Positions 43,305-52,098 of a stretch of DNA of 64,000 nt are shown piece after piece (the first letter of the stretch is position 1; the number at the start of each line of letters is the position of its first letter). The DNA comes from an uncultured Ruminococcus sp. (GTDB taxonomy: Bacteria > Bacillota > Clostridia > Oscillospirales > Ruminococcaceae). The position numbers and the translations under genes were made by a program. Under the pieces are notes generated by a model. The model made no database searches and was not told where the DNA came from. It worked only from the letters and a program-made list of their open reading frames with translations. The DNA is taken from the NCBI GenBank assembly GCA_900541495.1, contig UQKC01000002.1, forward strand, positions 38,012 through 102,011, given 5' to 3'.

Positions 43305-43402
43305 AGCGGGATGCAAGAACTGAACCGCAAGCCTTTGAAAGCTTTTCGTTCCGCCGGCAACTCCCCGTCCGTCGGACACTTGTACGCTCAGTTCTCTACT
43401 CT
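43305..43402 (-). ncRNA. Tetrahydrofolate riboswitch
   Basis: On the minus strand the conserved blocks occur in order: GAGTAGAG, CTGAGCGTACAAGTGT, GGGGAGTTG, CGGAACGAAAAG, GCGGTTCAGTTC and TTGCATCCCGCT. These match the folT-type THF aptamer, including the 5' GAGTAGA and 3' TTGCATCC that close the binding site. It lies directly upstream of folT, the most common setting for this riboswitch. Confidence 0.92.
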
Positions 43403-43418
43403 GTAAATGCGTATTTCT

Positions 43419-43446
43419 GCTATAAAAAGTTGATATATTTTATCAA
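43419..43446 (-). promoter_or_regulatory. Possible folT promoter
   Basis: Minus strand TTGATA (43441-43446), 16 bases, TATAGC (43419-43424). Placed correctly to start transcription just before the aptamer. The -10 box is weak. Confidence 0.5.
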
Positions 43447-43491
43447 CAGATAATATTGTATCATTTTTATGTGAAAAAGTCAAGGCTTTTT

Positions 43492-43903
43492 TTAATGCGT
43501 AATTCGTAATCGAAATTTGTTGCTTTTATTTAGCTGTTCTTATTGAGTTGAAGCGTAAATCCACTTACTTCGTTCGTGTATTTACGCTTTAAGGATAGTT
43601 TATTTGAGGAAAAAGAATGGGCGCAATTCACATTTTAGGTTTACAGAGCGAATTTCTCATATCCGTTTTACCCTTTTTCGTGTGAATTGCGCCTTTTTGA
43701 TTTGTTAGTGATTACGCTATTGCAACAAAGCGTAATTTGTTAGTTTAGGGATTTTCGCTTCTGCGGAAGCGACCAAAAGGCTTCCGCCCTCCGGACACCT
43801 GACAAGCTGTGCTCAGCTTGACCGGCTGCTTGGCTTCGCGGTTCTCCTACAAATGTCAGCTCCGCAAATAATTACGCATTACGCATTATGAATTACTCAT
43901 TAA
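43492..43903. repeat. Compound intergenic element, family B, reaching into dnaE
   Basis: Left end TTAATGCGTAATTCGTAAT; right end AATTACGCATTACGCATT and AATTACTCATTAA, inverted. The interior carries three hairpins: 43551-43593 (GCGTAAAT/ATTTACGC), 43620-43693 and 43708-43737 (GATTACGC/GCGTAATT), and a GC-rich block with GGCTTCCGCCCTCCGG. There is no ORF in 43403-43885. The right repeat includes the last five codons and stop of dnaE. Confidence 0.7.
43620..43697. terminator. Long hairpin, possible terminator downstream of dnaE
   Basis: GGCGCAATTCACA and TGTGAATTGCGCC pair over a 48-base loop, followed by TTTTTGA on the plus strand and CATTCTTTTTCC on the minus strand. It is inside the family B element. 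Confidence 0.55.
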
Positions 43904-46900
43904 AGCGACGTTCCCCTCTCCCACGATATCCGCAAGCTTTTCAAGCAATTCTTCGGTTATATTCACGCCGTCGGCAGACTTCGGGCGGACATATTTCTTT
44001 ATATCCTCAAAATAGAAATTCAGCTTTCCGCTGCCTTTATAATTTCGGCAAACTTCGGCTGCTCGGGTTATCTTTTCCTTATCCGTACTCAGACAGCGGA
44101 TAAAAAGTCCGCTTTTCGCGACAAGTCCCACATACTGTGCGGCGGAAATGACAGCTTCGGCGAGTATTTTCGGCTCTTCGTCCTTATATGAAAGCTTTCC
44201 TTTTAGGAAAACTATGTTGTCGGCGCGGATAAGCTGGACGCTTTGGGCGTAGACTTCGGGGAAAAAGATGACCTCACACTCGCCGCCATTGTCCTCGACG
44301 GTCGAGAACGCCATTTGCGCGCCTTTTTTTGTGTTATGCTGTTTGACCGAGGTTATCATACAGATAAACTGCACCGGTGTGCCGTCTTTCGGGTGATTTT
44401 CCGAGAAAAAGCTGTGTATAGTGTTATGCTTTGCGGCGGCAGAGATAAGCTTGAACTCATCGAGGGGGTGACCCGAGATATACATTCCAACTGCTTCTTT
44501 TTCGTACGTTAACAGCGTTTTCAACGGGTATTCCTCCGTTCTGTGGAGGTTGTCTATCATTGACGGCGAATCATCGTCTCCGACAGAATCGAAAAAGCTC
44601 ATCTGCCCCTCGATATTATTGCGCACGTCGGTTTGCAGGGCGATGAAAATTCGGTCGTAGTTCTCCATCATCTCGCGGCGGTTGAGTGCGAAGCTGTCGA
44701 ACGCGCCGCATTTTATAAGGCTTTCGACCGCCTTTCGGTTTACGTCCTTTCCGCTCATTCTTCGACAGAATTCATCAAGCGAACGGAACGCGCCGCCTTT
44801 TCTCCGCTCCTCAACGATATTGTCGATAGCCGTTCTGCCGAGGTTTCTCACCGCGAGCAGACCGAAGCAGATTCCGTTTTCGTCTGATGTAAAGCCTGCA
44901 CCGCTTCTGTTGATATCGGGGCAGAGTATCTTAACGCCATTCTTTTCGCAGAGTGCGATATCGTCAATAAGCTTTCCCTGCGAAGCAAGCTCGTTCGTCA
45001 TGACCTGTGCCATATACTTTTTATAGTAGTGGCATTTGAGGTAAGCCGTCTGATACGCAACGTGGGCGTAAGCGGCGGCGTGGGATTTATTGAACGCATA
45101 CGAAGCGAAGCTTGACATCTCGTTGAAAATATCTTCGGCGGTTTCGGCAGGAACTCCGTTTTTAACTGCACCGTCAATGAAAACGCTTCGTTCTTTTTCC
45201 ATAACGTCAGCCTTTTTCTTAGCCATTGCGCGGCGCACAAGGTCTGCTCTGCCGTAGGAATAGCCTGCGAGCTTTCGGCATATCTGCATTACCTGCTCCT
45301 GATAAACGATACAGCCGTAGGTGACGTTCAGTATATCTTCGAGCAAGGGGTGCTTGTAGGTTATCTTTTCGGGGTGGCGCTTGTTTTCGATATAACGTGG
45401 GATACTGTCCATAGGACCCGGGCGGTAGAGCGAAAGCACGGCGATAAGGTCTTCTATCGACTCGGGTTTGAGTCGTTCGAGCACTTGCTTCATTCCTGCA
45501 CTTTCAAACTGAAAAACAGCGTCCGACTCGCCTGCTGAAAGCATCTCAAAAACCGCTTCGTCATCGAGCGGAATTTTATCTATATCGAAATTCGGCTCTG
45601 TTCGGCGAATGTCCTTTACCGTTCCGTCAATGACCGTTAGGTTTCGCAGAGCGAGGAAGTCCATTTTCAGCAAGCCAAGGCTTTCGAGGATATTCATCGG
45701 GTACTGCGTTACTATCGCGCCGTCATTCTTCTGAACGGGGACATAATCGCTCACGGGTGCATCGGAGATAACAACGCCTGCCGCGTGAGTTGAAGCGTGT
45801 CGCGGCATACCCTCTATTTTCTTCGCGGTGTCGATAAGCTCGTGAACATCGCTGTCGGACATATAAAGCTTTTTCAGCTCGGGACTGTTTTCAAGCGCAC
45901 GGTCGAGCGTTGTGTGAAGCTCAAACGGGATAAGCTTTGCGACCTCGTCCGTTTTCTGATAGGACATTTCCATAACACGCCCAACATCACGGATAGCTGC
46001 CTTTGCCGCCATTGTTCCGAACGTTATTATCTGCGCAACGCGGTCGCTGCCGTATTTCCGCACAACATAATCAATGACAAGCTGGCGCTTTTCATAGCAA
46101 AAGTCGATATCAAAGTCTGGCATCGAAACTCGTTCGGGATTGAGGAAACGTTCAAAAAGCAGATTATACTTCATCGGGTCGATGTTCGTTATACCGATGC
46201 AGTAAGCCGCGATGCTTCCTGCGCCCGAACCTCGCCCGGGACCTACGGGAATATCGTGCATTTTCGCATAGTTGACGAAATCCCACACGATAAGGTAGTA
46301 ATCGGTATATCCCATTTTGATTATAACATCAAGCTCATATTCAAGGCGCTCTTCGTAAGCTTTCGGCGGAGCTTCACCGTAGCGCTTTTTTAAGCCGTCC
46401 CTGCAAAGCTGAATGAAATACGCTTTGTTGTCGGTCACGCCCTCGGCTTCGTAACGGGGAAGCTTTATCTTGCCGAACTCGAATTCAACATTGCATCGCT
46501 CGGCAATTTTCACGGTGTTTTCTATCGCATCAAGATGATTTGGGAAAAGCCTTGCCATTTCATCGTGCGTTTTCATATAAAATTCAGCGGTCGGGAAAGC
46601 GAGCGGCGTTGGCTGGCTCAGCGGCGTATTCGTCTGAATTGCGATAAGCACGCGCTGAACTTTCGCATCGGCTTTGGTGATGTAATGCGCATCGTTCGTT
46701 GCGCAGAGCGGTATCCCCGTTTCGGCGGAAAGCCTGAACAGAAGCGGCAGGACGGACATTTCCTCGCGTATGCCGTGATTCTGTATCTCGATATAATAGT
46801 TGCCCTCGCCGAAAATATCGCGATACAAAAGCGCGGTTTCCTTTGCTTTATCATATTCGCCGTTGGCAAGCAGACGCGGCAGTTCTCCTGCGATACAGCC

Positions 46901-47308
46901 CGAAAGAGCAATTATGCCCTTGCTGTATTTTTGCAGAACTTCGACATCGACCCTCGGCTTGTTGTAAAAGCCCTCAGTGTAGCCGATCGAAACTATCTTC
47001 GCAAGGTTGTGATAACCCTCGTTGTTTTCGCAGAGCAGTACAAGGTGATAAGGTTTTCCGTCCAGTCCCGAAATTTTGTCAAAGCGAGTCCGTGGCGCAA
47101 CATAGACTTCACAGCCGATAACAGGCTTTATCCCCTGCGCCTTTGCCTCATTATAAAATTCGACCGCAGCATATAAATTGCCGTGGTCGGTGACAGCGAC
47201 AGCGTTCTGCCCGAGTGCTTTTGCCCTTGCAACAAGGTCTTTTATGCGGCAAGCGCCGTCAAGCAGGCTGTATTCACTGTGAAGATGAAGATTTACAAAA
47301 TTATCCAT
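43886..47308 (-). CDS. dnaE: DNA polymerase III alpha subunit DnaE
   Basis: Replicative polymerase of the C family, 1140 residues. The N-terminal PHP domain starts FVNLHLHSEYSLLDG; VGPGRGSGAGSIAAY and PDFDIDFCYEKR (two catalytic Asp) form the palm, then the third Asp in ESLGLLKMDFLALRN; RPGPMDSIPRYIENK; and FNKSHAAAYAHVAYQTA in the fingers. A helix-hairpin-helix and OB fold follow. Firmicutes usually also carry PolC, which is not in the window. The last codons (MSNS-stop) lie in a repeat. The start is 3 bases after whiA. Confidence 0.97.
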   Translation of the reverse strand: MDNFVNLHLHSEYSLLDGACRIKDLVARAKALGQNAVAVTDHGNLYAAVEFYNEAKAQGIKPVIGCEVYVAPRTRFDKISGLDGKPYHLVLLCENNEGYHNLAKIVSIGYTEGFYNKPRVDVEVLQKYSKGIIALSGCIAGELPRLLANGEYDKAKETALLYRDIFGEGNYYIEIQNHGIREEMSVLPLLFRLSAETGIPLCATNDAHYITKADAKVQRVLIAIQTNTPLSQPTPLAFPTAEFYMKTHDEMARLFPNHLDAIENTVKIAERCNVEFEFGKIKLPRYEAEGVTDNKAYFIQLCRDGLKKRYGEAPPKAYEERLEYELDVIIKMGYTDYYLIVWDFVNYAKMHDIPVGPGRGSGAGSIAAYCIGITNIDPMKYNLLFERFLNPERVSMPDFDIDFCYEKRQLVIDYVVRKYGSDRVAQIITFGTMAAKAAIRDVGRVMEMSYQKTDEVAKLIPFELHTTLDRALENSPELKKLYMSDSDVHELIDTAKKIEGMPRHASTHAAGVVISDAPVSDYVPVQKNDGAIVTQYPMNILESLGLLKMDFLALRNLTVIDGTVKDIRRTEPNFDIDKIPLDDEAVFEMLSAGESDAVFQFESAGMKQVLERLKPESIEDLIAVLSLYRPGPMDSIPRYIENKRHPEKITYKHPLLEDILNVTYGCIVYQEQVMQICRKLAGYSYGRADLVRRAMAKKKADVMEKERSVFIDGAVKNGVPAETAEDIFNEMSSFASYAFNKSHAAAYAHVAYQTAYLKCHYYKKYMAQVMTNELASQGKLIDDIALCEKNGVKILCPDINRSGAGFTSDENGICFGLLAVRNLGRTAIDNIVEERRKGGAFRSLDEFCRRMSGKDVNRKAVESLIKCGAFDSFALNRREMMENYDRIFIALQTDVRNNIEGQMSFFDSVGDDDSPSMIDNLHRTEEYPLKTLLTYEKEAVGMYISGHPLDEFKLISAAAKHNTIHSFFSENHPKDGTPVQFICMITSVKQHNTKKGAQMAFSTVEDNGGECEVIFFPEVYAQSVQLIRADNIVFLKGKLSYKDEEPKILAEAVISAAQYVGLVAKSGLFIRCLSTDKEKITRAAEVCRNYKGSGKLNFYFEDIKKYVRPKSADGVNITEELLEKLADIVGEGNVALMSNS

Positions 47309-47311
47309 AGT

Positions 47312-48253
47312 TTATTCAGCGGTTTCTGTTTCGGTTTCGTTGTATTCCTCGCGGAGCTGTTCGGCAAGCGCGGAGATTCGCTTTAAACGGTGGTTCACAC
47401 CCGAACGTCCGAGCGGCTTTTCCAGCTCTTCGCCAAGCTCTTTGAGCGACATTTCGGGAAATTCGAGCCGAACCTCGGCAATTTCGGCAAGGTCGGGCGG
47501 CATATTTTCCATGCCTATCTTATCGACTATGTACTCAATGTCAGCGATCTGCTTGTCGGAGGCTTTGAGCGTTCGGTCAATGTTCGCCGCGTCGCAGTTC
47601 GCGATTCGGTTCGCCTTGTTGCGAACGTCTTTGAGAATTTTAACGTTCATAAGCTCTATTGAGGACATCGTTGCGCCCATAAAAGTGATAAGATCCTCAA
47701 TGACCTCGCTGTCCTTCATATAGATAACGTGGTTGCCCTTTCGCTCGGTCGATTTTACGTTGAAGCCTATCTCGCTGAGAAGTTCCGTCAGGTCGAGCAT
47801 AAGGTTATAATACGGCACGGAAAATTCGAGGTGATAATCTTTGAGCGGCTCGGAAATGCTTCCGCAGGATAAAAATGCGCCTGCGACGAATGCAAAAACG
47901 TCATTATTGTTGATATTTTCGCGCTGTATTCGGTGTATAAGGCTGCGGCTCGAAATATGGAAACGGTAGATTATTTCCTCGCGGTCTTCAAGCTTTTCAA
48001 TGCTCAAAGTGTATAAAACCGTGTTGTTTTTCTTCTCGTTGCTCAAAACCGTCACGACCTTGTGGCGTTCGAGGACATCGTCTGCAAGCTCGCAGAACAA
48101 ATTGCAGACCATATCGTTCTCCGTCTGGAAAACGATACTGTCTGCATCAAAATTTTTGCAGAAAAGAAGCATACCGTAAAGGCAGGCGAACTTTCTGTCG
48201 CGGTCAGTCATAAGGCCGCACAATTCTTTTTTTACGGAATATGAGAAAGACAT
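47312..48253 (-). CDS. whiA: DNA-binding regulator WhiA
   Basis: A 313-residue protein joining a LAGLIDADG-like N-terminal fold (SVKKELCGLM, FVAGAFLSCGSISEPLKDYHLEF) to a C-terminal helix-turn-helix (FPEMSLKELGEELEKPLGRS, then GVNHRLKRI). WhiA controls sporulation-linked division in actinobacteria and affects division and growth in Firmicutes. It normally follows rapZ and yvcK; here it follows rapZ directly, 10 bases away, and is followed by dnaE. Confidence 0.95.
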   Translation of the reverse strand: MSFSYSVKKELCGLMTDRDRKFACLYGMLLFCKNFDADSIVFQTENDMVCNLFCELADDVLERHKVVTVLSNEKKNNTVLYTLSIEKLEDREEIIYRFHISSRSLIHRIQRENINNNDVFAFVAGAFLSCGSISEPLKDYHLEFSVPYYNLMLDLTELLSEIGFNVKSTERKGNHVIYMKDSEVIEDLITFMGATMSSIELMNVKILKDVRNKANRIANCDAANIDRTLKASDKQIADIEYIVDKIGMENMPPDLAEIAEVRLEFPEMSLKELGEELEKPLGRSGVNHRLKRISALAEQLREEYNETETETAE

Positions 48254-48263
48254 AGGTATTCCC

Positions 48264-49124
48264 TTACTTTTTGTTTATATCTCGGTGGCAGATTCGGCTG
48301 CGAACGCCTTTTTCCTGCAAATGCTTGAAAATAGCCTCGGCAAAGGTCACACTGCGGTGCTTTCCGCCCGTGCAGCCGAACGCAATGACAAGCTGGCTCT
48401 TTCCCTCGCGGTGATAAAGCGGAATGAGAAAATCGATAAGGTCGGTGAGCTTTTTCAGCAGCTCCTTTGACTGGTCGAACTGCATAACATAGCCACTCAC
48501 GCACTCTTCAAGACCCGTATGCTCTTTGAGTTCGGGGATATAGAAAGGATTCGGCAGGCAGCGAACGTCAAAAACGAGGTCAGCTTCTCTTGCGCAGCCG
48601 AATTTCGTGCCGAAAGACATTACTTTTACGACCATTGAATCATTCGGATTGTCGAGGAAAAGCGTGTAAAGCGTTTCTTTGAGCTGTGCCATTGAAAGGT
48701 CGGAGGTGTCTATGTAGTAATCGGCGCTTTCGCGCACCGACATAAGCATTTGGCGCTCGGTCGTGATAGCGCGTAGCAGATTGCCGTGCGACTGCTCATC
48801 AAGAGGGTGTCTGCGGCGCGTTTCCTTGTATCTTCTTATAAGAACGTCGTCGGACGCGTCAAGGAAAAGTATCTTATAGTCAAGTCCGTTTTCCTTGAAA
48901 TAGGCAATGCCCTCGTCAAGTTCGAGGAAAAGCTCCCCTCCTCGGATATCGGTGACGATAGCGACATTGTGGATTATCTTATCCGATTTTATACATATCT
49001 CGGCGAACTTCGGGATAAGCTGCGGAGGAATATTGTCGATGCAGTAATATCCGATATCTTCGAGGACGTTTATTACGCCCGATTTTCCCGAACCCGAAAG
49101 TCCCGTTACTATGAGAAATTTCAT
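48264..49124 (-). CDS. rapZ: RNase adapter/nucleotide-binding protein RapZ
   Basis: P-loop protein of the RapZ/YvcJ family, 286 residues. Walker A is GLSGSGKSG at about 8-16, followed by EDIGYYCIDNIPPQL; IVTDIRGGELF; the basic RRYKETRRRHPL; and the C-terminal FGCTGGKHRSVTFAE and VRSRICHRD. In enterobacteria it guides RNase E to the GlmZ RNA; in Firmicutes the target is not defined. The start overlaps the murB stop by four bases. Confidence 0.95.
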   Translation of the reverse strand: MKFLIVTGLSGSGKSGVINVLEDIGYYCIDNIPPQLIPKFAEICIKSDKIIHNVAIVTDIRGGELFLELDEGIAYFKENGLDYKILFLDASDDVLIRRYKETRRRHPLDEQSHGNLLRAITTERQMLMSVRESADYYIDTSDLSMAQLKETLYTLFLDNPNDSMVVKVMSFGTKFGCAREADLVFDVRCLPNPFYIPELKEHTGLEECVSGYVMQFDQSKELLKKLTDLIDFLIPLYHREGKSQLVIAFGCTGGKHRSVTFAEAIFKHLQEKGVRSRICHRDINKK

Positions 49125-50047
49125 TTTCTGTATTCCTCCCTCTCCGAAATGATGATAGGTTCACATTCAAGCTTATAGCCTGTTTTTTCGGCAACGGTCT
49201 TTTTTACCGCCGCAATAACAGCCATTACATCGTCAAAGCTTGCACCGCCGCGGTTTATGACGAAGCCGCTGTGCTTTTCGCTGACCTGTGCATTTCCGAC
49301 AGTGAAGCCTTTCAAACCGCACTCTTCAACAAGCTGTGCGGCATACGCGCCCTCGGGACGCTTGAATGTGCTGCCTGCGCTCGGAAATTCAAGCGGCTGC
49401 TTTGAGCGGCGCTTTTCCATAAGCTCGTTCATTCTTGCTTTTATGCCGTCTTTATCGGCTTTTTGAAGCTTGAATTCAGCCGAAAGTATGACCTCGCCGC
49501 TGTCCGTAAAACGGCTGTGGCGGTATGACATTTCCAGTCCGTCTGCGGAATATTCGCGGATATTTCCGTCCTTGTCAAGCGCAGTTACCGAAGCGAGAAC
49601 GTCTTTCATCTCGCCGCCATAAGCTCCTGCGTTCATATATACCGCTCCGCCGACGCTGCCCGGGATACCGTAGGCAAATTCAAGTCCGCCGAGTTCGTTG
49701 TCAAGCGCAAAGCTGCAAAGCTTCACGAGCGGAACTCCTGCGAAACAGCGTAACGTATCTTCGCCGATCATATCGGGTGCAGAGCCGTTGATACGAAATA
49801 TTGCCAAGTCCGTTTTTCTGTCATCGGCGAGGATATTTGAACCGCGTCCGAGGACGAAATACGGGATATTGTTTTTAGCCGCAAACGGAATAAGCCGCTG
49901 ACATTTCTGAACAGAATCGAGTTCAAAAAGTGCAGCAGCTTCGCCACCTATGCGAAAGGTCGTGTAGTCTTTCAGCAAAGGCTTTAATTCCACCTTGCAG
50001 CCTGCTTTTTCTGCTTCATCGATAAGAAGCTTCAGGTTGTCATTCAT
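49121..50047 (-). CDS. murB: UDP-N-acetylmuramate dehydrogenase
   Basis: FAD enzyme that reduces UDP-GlcNAc-enolpyruvate to UDP-MurNAc in peptidoglycan synthesis. The 308-residue type II MurB has the FAD motifs VLGRGSNILADD, GIPGSVGGAVYMNAGAYGGEM and SYRHSRF, the proton-donor serine in FPSAGSTFKRP, and the final NRGGASFDDV. It lies 39 bases after the PHP gene and overlaps rapZ. Confidence 0.96.
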   Translation of the reverse strand: MNDNLKLLIDEAEKAGCKVELKPLLKDYTTFRIGGEAAALFELDSVQKCQRLIPFAAKNNIPYFVLGRGSNILADDRKTDLAIFRINGSAPDMIGEDTLRCFAGVPLVKLCSFALDNELGGLEFAYGIPGSVGGAVYMNAGAYGGEMKDVLASVTALDKDGNIREYSADGLEMSYRHSRFTDSGEVILSAEFKLQKADKDGIKARMNELMEKRRSKQPLEFPSAGSTFKRPEGAYAAQLVEECGLKGFTVGNAQVSEKHSGFVINRGGASFDDVMAVIAAVKKTVAEKTGYKLECEPIIISEREEYRK

Positions 50048-50086
50048 AAATTTTACCCCATAGATAAAAAGGTATTTTTGCGTAGA

Positions 50087-50809
50087 TCAGCCGAAAATTT
50101 TTCCGTGTCTGCTTTGAATATAAGCATAAAGTCTGTCCCAATCTGCGTTTACGATAAGCTTTTCGGGAAGTCCGATCTCCTCCGCAAGCTTGAGTGATTC
50201 CGTCACATCACCGACGATAGTGCAGAAATGCGCGTCCGTGTTTATGACAACGGGTATCTCATATTTCTTGCATATACGGATAATTTCACGGTAATTTTCA
50301 CGGGTGTTTTTCCAAAGGATAGTGCTTTCGTTTATCTCGACAAGACGACCGCACTCCTTGAATTTTTTCAGGCATTTTTCATAGTCGAACGGACAAACGA
50401 CCGTTGCGCAGTGTCCGATAACGTCAACATCATCATTCTCGGCAAGCTTCAAATACATATTCGTATGCTCCTCAAAGCTTGCAGGCTTCAGCATATCCTT
50501 ATGGAAAGATGCGATTATCCAATCGAGGGCAGCACATTCTTCGTGCGGAAAATCGATATTGCCATCATAGTCTATTATACTCGATTCTGCGCCGTATATG
50601 ATCTTTACTCCGTTAACTTCTCTCGGAATTGCCTTGTGGAGATTATGGAAATGCCAGACGTGAGGGCCGTCCGTCGATGCAGGCGTGTGGTCGGTTATTG
50701 CGACGGCGGAAAGTCCTTTCTGTGCGGCAACGTCCACTATTTCCTTTATGGTCGAAAATCCGTGAGTTGAAGCGACCGTATGCGTGTGCAGGTCTGCGAT
50801 TATTTTCAT
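50087..50809 (-). CDS. PHP-domain phosphatase (YcdX-like)
   Basis: A 240-residue metal-dependent hydrolase of the PHP family. Metal ligands occur in IADLHTHTVAS (about 4-14), AITDHTPAS, the EESSI-like GAESSIIDYDG, IASFHKDML, VIGHCATV, and VINTDAHFC. This order matches YcdX-type phosphatases. The substrate is unknown. Start: ATG 50809, one base after the hprK stop (TGA T ATG region), although the frame is open a further 21 codons. Confidence 0.88.
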   Translation of the reverse strand: MKIIADLHTHTVASTHGFSTIKEIVDVAAQKGLSAVAITDHTPASTDGPHVWHFHNLHKAIPREVNGVKIIYGAESSIIDYDGNIDFPHEECAALDWIIASFHKDMLKPASFEEHTNMYLKLAENDDVDVIGHCATVVCPFDYEKCLKKFKECGRLVEINESTILWKNTRENYREIIRICKKYEIPVVINTDAHFCTIVGDVTESLKLAEEIGLPEKLIVNADWDRLYAYIQSRHGKIFG

Positions 50810-50810
50810 A

Positions 50811-51773
50811 TCAATAAATATCCCACTTTTTAATAGTTTCCTTGTGATCCATTTCAAGACCGAGGTTGTCAAGAAGTTCCTGCGCTGCGTTGTAGCCCAT
50901 CTTCTTCTGACGGTTGTTCATAGCGGCAACTTCGAGGATAACGGCAAGGTTTCTGCCCGGCTTTACAGGAATTGTTGCGCAGGGAACTTTTACTCCGAGA
51001 ATTGAAGTATATTCGCTGTCAACGCCCATTCTGTCGTAAACTTTTTCGCTGTCCCAAGGTTCAAGTTCAACGATCATATCGATCTTTTCCGTGACCTTAA
51101 CAGCACCCATACCAAACAGACGGCGCGCATTTACGATGCCTATGCCGCGAATCTCAAGGAAGTGTCGGATATTTTCGGGTGAAGAACCGACAAGGCTTAT
51201 GTTTGAAACCTTTCTTATCTCGACCGCATCATCGGCAACAAGACGGTGACCTCTCTTGATGAGCTCAACGGCTGTTTCGCTCTTCCCAACGCCGCTCTCG
51301 CCGAGGATAAGCATACCCTCGCCGTAGACTTCGATAAGAACGCCGTGACGTGTTATTCTCGGAGCGAGGTGGAGGTTGAGGAACGCGATGAGCGCTGACA
51401 TAAAGCTTGAAGTGCTTTCCTTTGAGCGGAGGAGCGGAACTTCATACTTCTGCGCGATAGTCACCATTTCGGGGAAATACGGCAGCTCACGGGAGATGAT
51501 GAGTGCAGGGATATGCTGCGCAAAGAGCATATCAAGGCGCTCTGTTCTCGTCTGCTCGTCAAGCGTTGCAAGATAAGCGAACTCCATTTTTCCGAGTATC
51601 TGGATACGGGCGTTGCTGAAATATTCGTAGAAGCCCTGAAGCTGGAGTCCCGGACGGTTTACGTCATTTTCATCTATGAGTATCTTGGAAGCGTCCTGCG
51701 GAAGATATATCGCTTCAAGGTTGAATTCGTCAATAATAGCTTTGAGTTCAATGGTAAATTTCTTTTCAGCCAT
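50811..51773 (-). CDS. hprK: HPr kinase/phosphorylase
   Basis: Phosphorylates and dephosphorylates Ser46 of HPr, setting carbon catabolite repression. The 320-residue protein has the N-terminal HprK domain, then Walker A GESGVGKSETAVELIKRGH, the catalytic RLVADDAVEI, the signature LEIRGIGIVNARRLFG, and VKPGRNLAVILEVAAMNNRQ. Start: ATG at 51773 (MAEKKFTIE) after GAGG; two ATGs up to 51797 lack a site. In many Firmicutes lgt follows; here a PHP gene and murB do. Confidence 0.96.
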   Translation of the reverse strand: MAEKKFTIELKAIIDEFNLEAIYLPQDASKILIDENDVNRPGLQLQGFYEYFSNARIQILGKMEFAYLATLDEQTRTERLDMLFAQHIPALIISRELPYFPEMVTIAQKYEVPLLRSKESTSSFMSALIAFLNLHLAPRITRHGVLIEVYGEGMLILGESGVGKSETAVELIKRGHRLVADDAVEIRKVSNISLVGSSPENIRHFLEIRGIGIVNARRLFGMGAVKVTEKIDMIVELEPWDSEKVYDRMGVDSEYTSILGVKVPCATIPVKPGRNLAVILEVAAMNNRQKKMGYNAAQELLDNLGLEMDHKETIKKWDIY

Positions 51774-51796
51774 TTTCTGTTCCTCTTTCATTTTCA

Positions 51797-51973
51797 TCAG
51801 CAGAATTTATTGAGATTTGCGTCATATTCAAAGCCTGCGGCGGAAAGTTTCGCCGTGATATCGGCTTTGCTTACATCGAGATCGTCACAAAGTGCGTCAA
51901 GGTTTGCGTATTTATCGCGGAGCATAGTGTTCACATAGCTTAAAAGCATAAAAGGGTCATTCGGCAAAGACAT
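51797..51973 (-). CDS. DUF4250 domain protein
   Basis: A 58-residue protein, MSLPNDPFMLLSYVNTMLRD, then YANLDALCDDLDVSKADI and AAGFEYDANLNKF. The whole length matches DUF4250, a small helical family of unknown function in Firmicutes. The NDPFMLLS and FEYD motifs are diagnostic. Start ATG 51973 after AAGGAG. First gene of the run leading to hprK. Confidence 0.82.
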   Translation of the reverse strand: MSLPNDPFMLLSYVNTMLRDKYANLDALCDDLDVSKADITAKLSAAGFEYDANLNKFC

Positions 51974-51993
51974 TGTTTTCTCCTTAAAGATAG

Positions 51994-52031
51994 ATAACAC
52001 CGCTGCGGAAAAACCGTAACGGTGTTGTTAT
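51994..52031 (-). terminator. Hairpin upstream of the DUF4250 gene
   Basis: ATAACACCG pairs with CGGTGTTGTTAT, with an inner CGG/CCG. On the minus strand TATCTATCTTT follows, so it is a weak terminator for the PH/SHOCT gene. It ends about 8 bases before the DUF4250 ribosome site and might affect that too. Confidence 0.55.
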
Positions 52032-52098
52032 GGGGTCTGCCGGACCGCACGGGCATATTCTTTTTCGTTTGATCCGTCAGAAACCCTTATGTACATTT

